64,000 bases of DNA from JAZKGA01 sp040386235. Its GTDB lineage: Bacteria; Pseudomonadota; Alphaproteobacteria; Micavibrionales; Micavibrionaceae. Under the pieces are notes generated by a model. It was not told where the DNA came from and did no database searches. It saw only the letters and a list, made by a program, of their open reading frames with translations. The DNA lies in NCBI GenBank assembly GCA_040386235.1, contig JAZKGA010000001.1:186001-250000 (forward strand), written 5' to 3'. Of the stretch, positions 25,481 through 35,467 are shown in pieces. How positions within the stretch are numbered: the first letter of the stretch is position 1; every line of letters starts with the position of its first letter. The position numbers were made by a program, and so were the translations under genes.

Positions 25481-27838
25481 TTATACATCCGTCTGTTCTG
25501 CGGCTGTGCCATATTGGCGGGCCTGCAGCTTGCGGATAATGTCGTCTTTGGGTCCAAAATCGATCAAACGACCGCGATCCACCAGGATGATTTTATCGAC
25601 CAGGGACAGCATCACGCCTTTGTGGGTGATCAACAGTGTTGTCTTTCCTTGACAGAAATCATGCATCCGGCGGCGCAACCGGTTTTCAGACGCAGGGTCC
25701 ATCGCCGCTGTCGGTTCGTCCAGAATCATAATCGGCGGGTCATATAACAAGGCGCGCGCAATCGCCACGGCCTGTCGCTGCCCCCCTGATAATGCTTCAC
25801 CCCGTTCGCCGACCTGGGTATCCAGGCCAGCCTCGGAATCACGCAGGAATTCCATGACTCCTGATAATTCCGCAGCGCGCAGAACCGCGCTGTCCGGTGC
25901 TGTTTCATGCCCCATCGTAATATTTTCGCGGACTGAGCCATAGAAAAGCTGCGGCGATTGCTGGACCGATCCAACATTCCGGCGCAAATCGCCCAGGTCG
26001 ATCTGGCGCACATCCGTACCGTCCAACAGCACGGCCCCACTTTCTGGGTAATACAGATTCAACAACAGTCGTTCAAGCGTCGTCTTGCCGGATCCAACCG
26101 CGCCGATAATCCCGACGCGTTCGCCCGGCTCAATCCGAAATGACATTTGGGAGACGGCAGGATAAGTTTGCCCCGGATAATTAAAGGTCACGTCGCGGAA
26201 TTCAACGCGCCCCTGCAAACGCGACATGCTGATAAAATGCTTGCCCGCAGGGCGTTCAACCGGCCGCTTCATCAGCTCTTCCAATTGTTTCAACGATTGC
26301 CAGCTTTGGTTAAAGCGGGTCATCAACGCCGCCACCTGGGCCAGCGGGGCCAAAGCGCGTCCGACCAGCATCACGCTGGCGATCAAGGCCCCTTGGGTCA
26401 TCCACCCGTTGCTGATCATGAACACGCCGGCAATAACAACCAGAACGCCGGTAAACGACTGGATAAAGGATGTGAAGTTCATCGCAAACGATGAAATCTT
26501 ACGCGCCTTGACGGACGTGACCGAGGATTTCTCGCTCAACTCCTCCCACCGTCGCTGGACATGACCTTCGGCGGCTTGGGTTTTAATCGTCTCAAGCCCC
26601 GTAATCGTTTCAAACAGCAGTGCGTTTTTCAGCGCGTTTTCATGCAGCGATTCTTTCATAATCCGCTGCAACGGTTTTTGCAGGAACCAGCCGCCAAAAA
26701 TAATGATCGGCACCGCCGCCAGCGGGATCAGGGCCAATGGCCCGGCAATCAAGGCAATAATCAGCAAAAACAGCAACGTGAATGGCAAATCAACCAAGGC
26801 CGCCATGGTGGCAGACGTAAAGAAGTCGCGGATGCTTTCAAATTCGCGCATATTGCTGGCCAGCACGCCGGCACTGGCGGGACGGGCCGCCAGGGTCATG
26901 CCCATCACCTGTTCAAACAGCTTCGCCGATATTTTGACGTCCGCCTTGCGTCCCGCAGCATCCAGGAAATGTGATCGCATATTCTTAACCAAAAAGTCAA
27001 AGACATAGACGATCGTCACACCGATAGCGAGTACCGCCAGCGTTTCGAACGCATTGTTCGGGATGACGCGGTCATAGACGTTCATCGTGAATAAAACAGA
27101 CCCCAAAGCGAAAATATTGATCATGACCGTGGCCATAATGACTTCGCGATAAATGGACCAGTTTTCTTTCAAACTGCCCCAGAACCAGTCACGGGCCGTA
27201 TCAATCACCGCCGGCCCGGCGCGTTCGTCGTTACGTGCGGTCGGGCGAATGTAAAAAGCATAGCCTGTGGTTAACGGTTTCAGCGCACTGTAACGCAGCC
27301 AGCGTTTTTGCCCTGGTTCTTCCGGGAATTGCACCAGGAATTCCGTATCGGGATGCAGGTTGATCGGCTGGCCCGGCACTTTTTTCGGCATGTTGCCGGT
27401 CGGGTATTTAACCTCCCACAATATACAGGCCTGACGTTCTTCCAAAACCAGCACGCATGGCAAGGAGGGCGCAATCGCTATCCCTTCGATCCCGCGTTCC
27501 ACCATCGTTGCACGCATATCGGCGCGTTCAGCGGCCCGAATAAACAATGTCGGCGTAATACCGGTTTTGGGAATGGGCAGGCCAGCTGTCAGGGACCCGG
27601 CACTGGTCCGGCGGCCATAAAAACCAGCCAGGATCTGCAAACATTCAATAAGCGGAATATGAATCGCCACGCGGTCAGCCTCAAGCGGCCAATTGTCCCC
27701 AGCCGCGATTCCTGCCGTCATGGTTTCTGCCGGCGATTGCCAGGCTTCTTTCATTGCATCATCTTGGCCCGCATCCTTTTGCCCAGCATCCTTTTGCAAC
27801 GTAGTGTCTGTACCGGTGTCATTTGGGGACTGCGTCAT
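25481..27838 (-). CDS. Type I secretion ABC permease/ATPase
   Basis: Inner-membrane exporter, 785 residues from ATG 27838. An N-terminal C39-like domain (about 60-190) lacks the catalytic Cys, as in RTX/adhesin exporters where it only binds cargo. Six transmembrane helices follow (about 230-520). The nucleotide-binding domain has Walker A 'GAVGSGKTT', signature 'LSGGQRQ', Walker B 'PIMILDEPT' and H-loop 'LITHKG'. The extreme N-terminus has a short tandem repeat 'KDAGQKDAGQDDA'. It is transcribed with the HlyD-like gene; tolC-like is upstream but separated by a terminator. Confidence 0.94.
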   Translation of the reverse strand: MTQSPNDTGTDTTLQKDAGQKDAGQDDAMKEAWQSPAETMTAGIAAGDNWPLEADRVAIHIPLIECLQILAGFYGRRTSAGSLTAGLPIPKTGITPTLFIRAAERADMRATMVERGIEGIAIAPSLPCVLVLEERQACILWEVKYPTGNMPKKVPGQPINLHPDTEFLVQFPEEPGQKRWLRYSALKPLTTGYAFYIRPTARNDERAGPAVIDTARDWFWGSLKENWSIYREVIMATVMINIFALGSVLFTMNVYDRVIPNNAFETLAVLAIGVTIVYVFDFLVKNMRSHFLDAAGRKADVKISAKLFEQVMGMTLAARPASAGVLASNMREFESIRDFFTSATMAALVDLPFTLLFLLIIALIAGPLALIPLAAVPIIIFGGWFLQKPLQRIMKESLHENALKNALLFETITGLETIKTQAAEGHVQRRWEELSEKSSVTSVKARKISSFAMNFTSFIQSFTGVLVVIAGVFMISNGWMTQGALIASVMLVGRALAPLAQVAALMTRFNQSWQSLKQLEELMKRPVERPAGKHFISMSRLQGRVEFRDVTFNYPGQTYPAVSQMSFRIEPGERVGIIGAVGSGKTTLERLLLNLYYPESGAVLLDGTDVRQIDLGDLRRNVGSVQQSPQLFYGSVRENITMGHETAPDSAVLRAAELSGVMEFLRDSEAGLDTQVGERGEALSGGQRQAVAIARALLYDPPIMILDEPTAAMDPASENRLRRRMHDFCQGKTTLLITHKGVMLSLVDKIILVDRGRLIDFGPKDDIIRKLQARQYGTAAEQTDV

Positions 27839-27894
27839 CGTATGTCTGGCTCCTGACCATTTAATTACGGGTATCTTAAAGCGAATCACGAAAT

Positions 27895-27926
27895 GAAAAA
27901 AGGGCCTGCGCAATCGCGCGGCCCTT
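27895..27926 (-). terminator. Rho-independent terminator after the TolC-like gene
   Basis: Read on the minus strand: AAGGGCC, an inner GCGC-gatt-GCGC stem, GGCCCTT and then a run of T. It lies 32 nt after the TolC-like stop and before the exporter start, so the channel gene and the exporter-adaptor pair are likely separate transcripts. Confidence 0.85.
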
Positions 27927-27958
27927 CATTCCATCACAACAGGGTTAACGGAAGCTTA

Positions 27959-29422
27959 TCAGCTGCCGCTTTTCTTGCCTGCAACACTGTTTGCATCGGC
28001 TTCAACCGGATAGGCCACATTCAAGGACGGCAACAGCTGTCCTTTCAAGGCGACCAGGCGGTAAACCGCAAACATCTGCAGGATCTGGTTGTTAATCATG
28101 TTAGAGCGCGAGACAAACCATTCATTCTGGGCATCAAGCACGTCCAGCAATGTCCGGCGATCCAGTTCAAACTGGTCCATATAGGCACTGACGACCTGTT
28201 CGTTCGCAGTTGCCTGCGCTTCAAACTGGCGTGAGCGTTCGCCGGATGCGACCATTTGCGCCCATGTCTGACGTACGTCATTTTCAATGGCGCGTGTGAC
28301 GTTGCTTTTCTCTTCTTGCGCTTGCGCATGACGATAAATGAACTCACGCGTGCGGGCCATGTCGGCACCACCGCGGAACAGGTTCCAGTTGGCAACAACC
28401 AAGGCCGACGCACTGCGATCACGACCCTCAACACCGCCCAGGTTTTCACCGTTACGGCCGTTCAGCTGAAAATCAACCTCAGGATACATTGTTGACGATG
28501 TGCCTTCTTTTTCAGCAACAGCGACATCGATATCGGCATCATAGATTTCCAAAGTCGGGCTGCTGGCCAAAGATTGGCGGACTTCCTCGTCCACGTTGGC
28601 GGACAGGGCATTCCCTGGCAGGCCAGGCATTTGCAGGTCGCCAGGCGCTTCGCCGACGTTACGCAGATAGTTGGATTCTGCGTCACGTAAGGATTGCAGG
28701 ACTGACGCTTCTTGCGCGCGGGCTGCAGCCAAACGGGCATTCGATTGCTCGACATCCGCCTGGGTTGACCGGCCGGCGCTGGCGCCATCTTGAATCTGAC
28801 GTGAGATTTCAACGTGCTGGTTGATGTTTTCGCGGGAAATACCCAGCAACTGGCGCTGACGAATCACGTCCAAATAGGATTCCACAACATCCAGACCCAG
28901 GAATTCCGAGGTTTCACGAACGCGGTGCGAAGCCGACTCAACGCGCGCCGTCTGGCGGGCATTTTCGTATTTGGTGCGGAAGCCGTCAAACAGCATCTGC
29001 GTCAATGTCAGGCTGGTGTCATAGCGCATAAAATCTTCATCAGCGTTGCTGGCCGACTTTGTGCCCTGGTCCTTTGTGTATTCCCAGCCGTAATCAGCAC
29101 GGGCATCAATCGATGGCAGGTACAAAGCTTTGGCTTGGCGTAATTCTTCGTCCGTCGCGCGGCGGCTGTTGGCCACAATCCCATAGCGTGGGTGGGTGTT
29201 CACACCGTTGCGTACGGCGTTTGTCAGATCCGACAGGCCCTGGCCGTTCATAACAGGCATGGCCATTGGCTCAGGTGTTGGTTCAGGCATCGGCGGCGCT
29301 GGTTCCATCATTTGCGTCGGCGCCGGCGCGTCGCCACCACCTGCGAAAACAGGGGAGACAGCGAAAGCGGCCAAGGCCACCCCAAGCGTCAAAACACTGA
29401 TAACATTATATTTCTTAGTCAT
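27959..29422 (-). CDS. TolC-family outer membrane channel of type I secretion
   Basis: A 487-residue protein from ATG 29422, which has an AGAGGA ribosome-binding site; upstream in-frame Met codons look spurious. Signal peptide about 1-27 ending 'VSPVFAGGG'. A Pro/Met-rich linker precedes the outer-membrane efflux domain: 'RYGIVANSRRATDEELRQAK', 'SLTLTQMLFDGFRT', repeated again as 'ALVVANWNLFRGGADMART', the internal duplication typical of TolC. 'RRTLLDVLDAQNEW' is characteristic of AggA/LapE-type T1SS channels. It completes the tripartite exporter encoded next to the adhesin. Confidence 0.94.
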   Translation of the reverse strand: MTKKYNVISVLTLGVALAAFAVSPVFAGGGDAPAPTQMMEPAPPMPEPTPEPMAMPVMNGQGLSDLTNAVRNGVNTHPRYGIVANSRRATDEELRQAKALYLPSIDARADYGWEYTKDQGTKSASNADEDFMRYDTSLTLTQMLFDGFRTKYENARQTARVESASHRVRETSEFLGLDVVESYLDVIRQRQLLGISRENINQHVEISRQIQDGASAGRSTQADVEQSNARLAAARAQEASVLQSLRDAESNYLRNVGEAPGDLQMPGLPGNALSANVDEEVRQSLASSPTLEIYDADIDVAVAEKEGTSSTMYPEVDFQLNGRNGENLGGVEGRDRSASALVVANWNLFRGGADMARTREFIYRHAQAQEEKSNVTRAIENDVRQTWAQMVASGERSRQFEAQATANEQVVSAYMDQFELDRRTLLDVLDAQNEWFVSRSNMINNQILQMFAVYRLVALKGQLLPSLNVAYPVEADANSVAGKKSGS

Positions 29423-29540
29423 GACAAATCCTCTACGCATTACATTTTTATAGTGGGGCCTTAAGAATACAGCCTTATTTATGCTCTTAAACAGCACATG
29501 ACGCAAGTAAAAACCCTGCATAAATCATGCACACGAAAAC

Positions 29541-29565
29541 AAAAAGGGCCCGTTTCAGGGCCCTT
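29541..29565 (-). terminator. Rho-independent terminator after the adhesin gene
   Basis: On the minus strand AAGGGCCC, a six-nt loop, GGGCCCTT and TTTT. It lies about 17 nt after the adhesin stop. Confidence 0.88.
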
Positions 29566-29581
29566 CCCGTTTTTAAATGCC

Positions 29582-32500
29582 TTACATTGTCTCGTGGTTC
29601 GTTACGATGACATCGTTCAGGTTAACGCCCGTCACGTCGCTTAAGACCGCAATTGGGATAGCCTGATTGACATCGCGACCGCCGTTGACATCCACCGAGA
29701 TAACCGTGCTGCCGTTGACTTCGGTCTTAAAGACGAAATCTTCGATCGCACCACTCAGGTTGTCACGACCACCCAAGACACCGCTTAGGTCGATGACATC
29801 GCCCTGGCGAACATCAAAGTCGTCAATGATGATCACGCCGTTATCCAGCTCACGGTATCCGTGATCGGCGGCAACATCCAATGTTTCAGCGTTATAGACT
29901 TCTGTGCCCATAACAGCGCCATGGGTGAAGCCAGGCTGTTGTACATCCTGCCAGGCCATATCATCGCTGATAACCGTGGTTTCCCCGACTGGCTGAACAT
30001 GGAAAGCGTTTTCATCGCCTGTCACCGGAATGGCATCTGATGACATCCCCGTATGGCCAACTTTCGACGTGGCGGTATTGAAAGTGACGTTCGCAGATGC
30101 GTAATCCCCTTCAAAATCCCACACGGTGTAACTGAACACATCAGTCCCGGTGGCGCCTGCTTTCTTGGTATAGGTAAATTCGCCATCTTTGTTGATGCGG
30201 AAAATCCCATATTGGCCAACAATCGTGAAAAATGACCCGTTTGATGGGACAACAAATGTCGCCGCACCAAATGTAACCGTTTTTACCAAATAGGCTGTGT
30301 TTGGCTCATGGCTGACCCAGTCATTGTCGGTCAGGTTGCCCGTCACTGTGCCACTGCCAGCCGCATAGGTGTCATCAACAGGAACAGGGGCATCATCAAC
30401 CACGTTAATGGTGATAGAGCCTGTGTCCGTGTCGCCGTCGCTATCTGTCCCGATAACGCCGAAACGCAGGGTGATAACGTCATTCGGATCTGGGCAAGCT
30501 TCGTGATCCAACGGACGGAATTGTTTGTAACAATACGTCCCGTCGCCATTGACCTGCAGCGTAAAGGCAATCGCCCCGCCAGCCATACCGACATATGTGT
30601 TGCCTTGCAGCGTCACAATAACCGGGACACCGCTTGAAGACAGAACACCGTTCATCATCGACCCACTGGCACCGAATGTGCTGGTTCCCTGTGCTGTCAC
30701 TGTCCCAGGTGTATCACCGAAGAAGTCAGCAGGCACACGGCCTTCGACACAGACAGGGTTGCTTGGTGTCATGTCCGTTTCATCAAACGTCGTCACCGCA
30801 TCGCCAATAACCGGAACGGTATCAACATCAGATACGTTGACGTTCAATGTCGCGCGGGCTGTGTCACCATCACCATCACGGATAGTATAAATGAAGCTGT
30901 CCGTCCCGCTGGCATTGCCCGTACGCGTGTATGCATACGTCCCGTCAGAGTTGGCAACCAATGTCCCATGCAGGCCATTGATCGTTACGCTGCCACCCGC
31001 AGGTACATTGTACGTCACGCCATTATAGCTGATTTGTGTCAGCGGGCTTGGGTTTGCGTCATTGCCGACCTGATCATTACTAAGCAGGTTGCCCGTTACT
31101 GTCGGATTGGTATCGACATTGATGCTGTCATCCGCTGCCGTTGGGGCGTCGTCAACAATACGGATCGTGATTGTACCCGTGTCATTATCGCCGTCACTGT
31201 CACTGCCGATCACACCGAAACGCAGGTCGATAACATCATTCGGGTTGCTGCCATCTGCATGGTCCAGCGTCCCGAACTGGGTAAAGGTGTAAGACCCGTT
31301 GGCGTTGATTACCAAGGTGAACACTGTCAATGCGCCTGCCATACCGCTATAGGTATTGGTCGTCGCATTCCATGTTACCGTAACCGGGACACCGTTATGT
31401 GACAGGGCACCATTGGTCAGGCTGCCGCCTGCGCTGAAGGTGTTGTTACCTGTGATTGTGCCTGGACCGTCCCCGCGGAAGTCCGCAGGCACATCGCCAT
31501 TCACCACAATCGGACCCAAGGTCGTCTCGTCAATCGTTTGCGTGCTGTCACCGATGACAGGAACGCTATCGATATCCGCAACTGTCAATGTCAGGCTGGC
31601 ACGCGCTGTGTCGCCGTCACTGTCACGAACCGTATAGGTAAATCCATCCGACCCGATCGCTGTGTTGCTTGAGGTATAGGTGTAAGACCCGTTTGCGCCG
31701 ATCGTCAATGTCCCGTACTGGCCGGTGATTGAAATCGTGCCCGTGGCCGGAACCGTATATGACGTGCCGTTGAACGTCACTTCAGTGACCGTGTTCGGAC
31801 CGTCATTCGACAGGTCGTCATTGGTCAGAACATTGCCCGTCACGCTGAACGATCCGCCATTGCCAGTCACCGTTCCGGTATCGTTAGCCGCCGAAGGGGC
31901 ATCATCGATAATACGGATCGTGATCGTGCCGGTGTCAGAATCGCCGTCATTGTCGCTACCGATTACGCCGAAACGCAGGTCGATAACATCATTCGGGTTG
32001 CTGCCATCTGCGTGATCCAGCGTACCCAGCTGGGTGAACGTGTAAGACCCGTTCGCGTTGATCACTAGTGTGAAGACTGATACGCCGCCTGCTGTACCTG
32101 TGTAGGTACGTGTGGCTGCATCCCATGTCACTGTCACAGGCTGACCGCCAGATGACAGGGTGTTACCGGTCATGCTGCCGCCAGCGCTGAAGCTGTTGTT
32201 ACCTGTGATCGTGCCGGGGCCATCACCACGGAAATCCGCAGGGACATTGCCATTTACCACAATCGGACCCAGCGTGGTTTCATCCAGAGTCTGGGTGCTG
32301 TCGCCAACAACCGGAACTGTATCCAGGTCAGAAACCGATACGCTTAAGTTAGCGGTGGCAGTGTCGCCATCGCCGTCGCGCACAGTATAGGTGAAGCTGT
32401 CAGTACCGGTGGCCGCATTGTTCGGAATATAGGTATAAGACCCGTTTGCGCCGATCGTCAGTGTGCCGTACGTGCCGACAATCGATACTGTACCTGTCGC

Positions 32501-35467
32501 AGGAACGGCAAAAGCAGTGCCGTTAAAGGTCACTTGCGTGACCAGGTTCGGACCGTCATTCGACAGATCGTCATTGCCCAGGACGTTACCCGCCGCACTT
32601 GCGAAACGGCCATCGTCAGTGACTGTCGCCACATCATCTGCCGCCGAAGGGGCGTCATCGATAATGCGGATCGTGATCGTGCCGGTGTCAGAATCGCCGT
32701 CATTGTCGCTGCCGATCACACCGAAACGCAGGTCGATAACATCATTCGGGTTGCTGCCATCTGCGTGGTCCAGTGTGCCAAATTGGGTAAAGGTGTAAGT
32801 GCCGTCCCCATTAATAACCAGTGTAAAGATCGCGGTGCGACCAGCCATACCAGTATAGGTGTTTGTCGCCGCATCCCACGTAACCGTCACAGCTGTCCCG
32901 CCAGAGGACAATGTCCCGCCGGTCAGGCTGCCGCCTGCGCTGAAGGTGTTGTTACCAGTGATCGTGCCTGGACCATCACCACGGAAATCCGCAGGGACGC
33001 TGCCATTCACAACCAGCGGGCTGTTCACGATCGTTGTCTCATCCAATGTCTGGGTGCTGTCGCCGATAACTGGAACGCTATCTGTATCCGTAACGCGGAT
33101 GCCCAGATTGGCTGTTGATGTGTCGCCGTCCTTATCACGTACAGTGTATGTGAAGGTGTCAGTGCCAGTCGCCGAATTGTTTGGAACGTAGCTGTATGAG
33201 CCATTTGCCCCGATCGTCAGCGTACCATATGTCCCAACAATGGACACAGTGCCCGTCGCAGGAACTGTAAAAGCAGTGCCGTTAAAGGTCACTTGCGTCA
33301 CAACGTTCGTGCCGTCATTCGACAGATCGTCGTTCGTCAGGACGTTGCCCAGACCAGGCTGGTCCTGCCCATCAACGGCAGGGCCAACGTCAAGAACGTC
33401 ATCAACGGCCACAGGGGCATCATCGATAATACGAATTGTGATTGTGCCGGTGTCAGAATCGCCGTCATTGTCGCGACCAACAACGCCGAAACGCAGGTCA
33501 ATCACATCATTCGGATTGGTGCCATCAGCATGATCCAAGGCACGCAGCAAACTAAAGCTGTACGTTCCGTCATTGTTAATTGTCAGGGTAAAGATGGTGA
33601 CGTCGCCCGTCATACCTGTATAGGTATTGGTCGCCGCATTCCATGTGACCGTCACAGGCACGCCATCAGCAGTCAGTGCGCCGCCAGTCAGGCTGCCCCC
33701 TGCGCTAAAGGTATTATTACCCGTTACTGTTCCCGGGCCATCGCCACGGAAATCAACCGGCACGTTGCCGGTCACGGTTTGGTTCATGCCACCTGTTTCA
33801 TCCAGTGACTGTGTGCTGTCACCGATGTCAGGGTTGGTGTCGGTCGCGGTCCAGCTAAAGGACACGCGGTCAACGGCAAAGGTCGTGTTGTTGGTCAGGT
33901 TGAACTCACCATCATTCGGGCGGTCATAGACGTGGCTTTCGACGAAGAAGCTAACCGAGCCGGCAAAGCCAGCCGGTGGTGTCAGTTGCAGGCCAGCCAG
34001 TTGTGCCGGTGTCAGAACCCAGCTGCCATCTGCCTGCTGAACGCCAGCGGACAGGGTAAAGCCAGTTGGCAGACCGCGCACAACCACATGGGTGATGCTT
34101 TCGGAGCCGTCTGTATCCGTAACGGATGTGTTGATAACCAGGGCGCGAGGCTCACCTTGCACACCACCATTATTGTCGTCAACCGACAGGTTTGGCGCAT
34201 CGGCAACAGCATCAACAATGATGTCCAGCGTACCGTTGGCAACCCGCGTTTCGCCTGTGGCCAGACGGGTGACGGTTACTGTGTACGGCAGGTCCAGCGC
34301 GTCAATATCGCTGTTCGGTGGCGGGGTAAAGCGTGGGCCGATATTAGCGTAGCCTTGGCCAGCCGGTAATGTCATCGTCCAGGTGCCTGTGGCAGCGTTA
34401 TAGCTGCCTGGGCCTGTGACTGTCCAGCCAGCAGGAATGCCGGTAATCGTGATCGTAACCTGATCGCCAGCCGCAGGAGTGCCAATTACAATCGGCAGGC
34501 CGATATTATTGTCTTCCAATGTTTCCAAACGGTCGCCGATGTTGATTGGCGGCGGGTTGAATGGGGGTTCAGCCGGGTCAGCCAGTTGAACAACCAGCTC
34601 GTCACGTGTGAATTCAGGCGCGACATAATCCAATGAAGTAGCACCCAGTGCGCCCAGATCGGAAATACCGTTCAAATTGGCAGCGTCAATCGCGCTTTGA
34701 AAGCCGAAACCACGACCACCAGCACCGCCAGGGGCGGCAGCAGCAGGCTCAATTTCCGCCAGTTGCTCGGCAGTGGCCAATTGTGGCTGATCCCCGGCCG
34801 CAGGCTCAATATCCGACAGGCGGATATCGGTCACGTCGGCGGTATCTTCCGCTTCGGCTGTATCAAACTGACCCAGGGCCAGAACATTTTGCGGATCAAC
34901 CACAACACCATCGGCCAAAGCCAGCGTGGCAGGGGAGTCGCAAGTCGCAGCAGCAAAATAGTCCTGCATGACCAAAGCGCCGCCATTGGCGAAATTGACC
35001 ACCAGGTCTTCGCCGCGTTGCTCCATTTTCGCATCAGCCAGAGAGAAGCCAAATTTGTATTGCTCACCGCGTTCAATCGCGATCAGTTCCGTTGACCCTT
35101 CAGCCGGCGCGTTCACCAGCGTCACACCGCCAGCCGCACTGTCATCACCCGCCGCAGGGGCGATCAGGGCAACGTTGGTTCCGGTCAGTTCCGCCAGCAA
35201 TTGCTGAGGATAAATGATTGTCGCGTCAGACAACTGAATCAGCGAGTCCGGACCACAGGACTCATTCGATTCAGCAAAAGCGCGGAAATTCTGGATCGTA
35301 AAGGTTTCACCCGATTCCAACATGAAGACCAATGAACCATCGGGCTGCAGCGCAGGCGGCGATGCCAGGTCACCCTGGCCAAAACTTAATGTATTGACCT
35401 GGTTGGGCGTCAAACTGACAGTTTTGTTGACAATGTCGGCTGTCTCGTTCGTCATTTCCTTGGGCAT
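29582..35467 (-). CDS. Giant repetitive type I-secreted adhesin, 1961 aa
   Basis: Predicted surface or released adhesin. There is no Sec signal. The N-terminal 205 residues contain a duplicated module: 'LSFGQGD...LVFMLESGETFTIQNF' and 'YKFGFSLAD...LVVNFANGGALVMQDY', each ending in a 'DPQNVL/YPQQLL' box and each with one Cys. An Ala/Pro linker and cadherin/Ig-like sequence follow. About residues 545-1800 are five tandem ~250-residue VCBS-like units with 'GNVLTNDDLSNDG', 'SFTYTVRDGDGDTA' and 'DGSNPNDVIDLRFGVIG'. The C-terminus ('DFDVRQGDVIDLSGVL' to 'LNDVIVT') resembles the T1SS C-terminal target domain. No GGxGxD calcium nonapeptides were seen. RBS TAGGAGAG precedes the ATG. The neighbouring exporter genes are the likely route out. 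Confidence 0.92.
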   Translation of the reverse strand: MPKEMTNETADIVNKTVSLTPNQVNTLSFGQGDLASPPALQPDGSLVFMLESGETFTIQNFRAFAESNESCGPDSLIQLSDATIIYPQQLLAELTGTNVALIAPAAGDDSAAGGVTLVNAPAEGSTELIAIERGEQYKFGFSLADAKMEQRGEDLVVNFANGGALVMQDYFAAATCDSPATLALADGVVVDPQNVLALGQFDTAEAEDTADVTDIRLSDIEPAAGDQPQLATAEQLAEIEPAAAAPGGAGGRGFGFQSAIDAANLNGISDLGALGATSLDYVAPEFTRDELVVQLADPAEPPFNPPPINIGDRLETLEDNNIGLPIVIGTPAAGDQVTITITGIPAGWTVTGPGSYNAATGTWTMTLPAGQGYANIGPRFTPPPNSDIDALDLPYTVTVTRLATGETRVANGTLDIIVDAVADAPNLSVDDNNGGVQGEPRALVINTSVTDTDGSESITHVVVRGLPTGFTLSAGVQQADGSWVLTPAQLAGLQLTPPAGFAGSVSFFVESHVYDRPNDGEFNLTNNTTFAVDRVSFSWTATDTNPDIGDSTQSLDETGGMNQTVTGNVPVDFRGDGPGTVTGNNTFSAGGSLTGGALTADGVPVTVTWNAATNTYTGMTGDVTIFTLTINNDGTYSFSLLRALDHADGTNPNDVIDLRFGVVGRDNDGDSDTGTITIRIIDDAPVAVDDVLDVGPAVDGQDQPGLGNVLTNDDLSNDGTNVVTQVTFNGTAFTVPATGTVSIVGTYGTLTIGANGSYSYVPNNSATGTDTFTYTVRDKDGDTSTANLGIRVTDTDSVPVIGDSTQTLDETTIVNSPLVVNGSVPADFRGDGPGTITGNNTFSAGGSLTGGTLSSGGTAVTVTWDAATNTYTGMAGRTAIFTLVINGDGTYTFTQFGTLDHADGSNPNDVIDLRFGVIGSDNDGDSDTGTITIRIIDDAPSAADDVATVTDDGRFASAAGNVLGNDDLSNDGPNLVTQVTFNGTAFAVPATGTVSIVGTYGTLTIGANGSYTYIPNNAATGTDSFTYTVRDGDGDTATANLSVSVSDLDTVPVVGDSTQTLDETTLGPIVVNGNVPADFRGDGPGTITGNNSFSAGGSMTGNTLSSGGQPVTVTWDAATRTYTGTAGGVSVFTLVINANGSYTFTQLGTLDHADGSNPNDVIDLRFGVIGSDNDGDSDTGTITIRIIDDAPSAANDTGTVTGNGGSFSVTGNVLTNDDLSNDGPNTVTEVTFNGTSYTVPATGTISITGQYGTLTIGANGSYTYTSSNTAIGSDGFTYTVRDSDGDTARASLTLTVADIDSVPVIGDSTQTIDETTLGPIVVNGDVPADFRGDGPGTITGNNTFSAGGSLTNGALSHNGVPVTVTWNATTNTYSGMAGALTVFTLVINANGSYTFTQFGTLDHADGSNPNDVIDLRFGVIGSDSDGDNDTGTITIRIVDDAPTAADDSINVDTNPTVTGNLLSNDQVGNDANPSPLTQISYNGVTYNVPAGGSVTINGLHGTLVANSDGTYAYTRTGNASGTDSFIYTIRDGDGDTARATLNVNVSDVDTVPVIGDAVTTFDETDMTPSNPVCVEGRVPADFFGDTPGTVTAQGTSTFGASGSMMNGVLSSSGVPVIVTLQGNTYVGMAGGAIAFTLQVNGDGTYCYKQFRPLDHEACPDPNDVITLRFGVIGTDSDGDTDTGSITINVVDDAPVPVDDTYAAGSGTVTGNLTDNDWVSHEPNTAYLVKTVTFGAATFVVPSNGSFFTIVGQYGIFRINKDGEFTYTKKAGATGTDVFSYTVWDFEGDYASANVTFNTATSKVGHTGMSSDAIPVTGDENAFHVQPVGETTVISDDMAWQDVQQPGFTHGAVMGTEVYNAETLDVAADHGYRELDNGVIIIDDFDVRQGDVIDLSGVLGGRDNLSGAIEDFVFKTEVNGSTVISVDVNGGRDVNQAIPIAVLSDVTGVNLNDVIVTNHETM
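30062..33835 (-). repeat. Five tandem ~750-bp repeat units inside the adhesin gene
   Basis: Unit boundaries, taken at the codons for 'VPVIGDSTQ' or its variants, are about 33835-33077, 33076-32318, 32317-31565, 31564-30818 and 30817-30062. Lengths are 747-759 bp. Units 2, 3 and 4 are nearly identical over long stretches even at DNA level, for example the block coding 'DGSNPNDVIDLRFGVIGSD'. The outer units, 1 and 5, are more diverged, unit 5 most. This gradient fits internal homogenisation by recombination. Confidence 0.88.

Noticed and set aside
30062..33835. Regular repeats that could be mistaken for a CRISPR or satellite array
   Set aside because: Units are about 750 bp and in frame within one long coding sequence; no short direct repeats with unique spacers and no cas genes.
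31089..34352. A ladder of plus-strand ORFs of 60-190 codons opposite the adhesin gene, similar to one another
   Set aside because: They are mirror images of the repeated coding sequence on the minus strand; all lack ribosome-binding sites and have proline/valine-rich shadow translations.
29582..35467. RTX toxin with calcium-binding nonapeptides
   Set aside because: No GGxGxDxUx repeats were found; the Asp-rich motifs are in VCBS/cadherin-like units and the C-terminal target domain.
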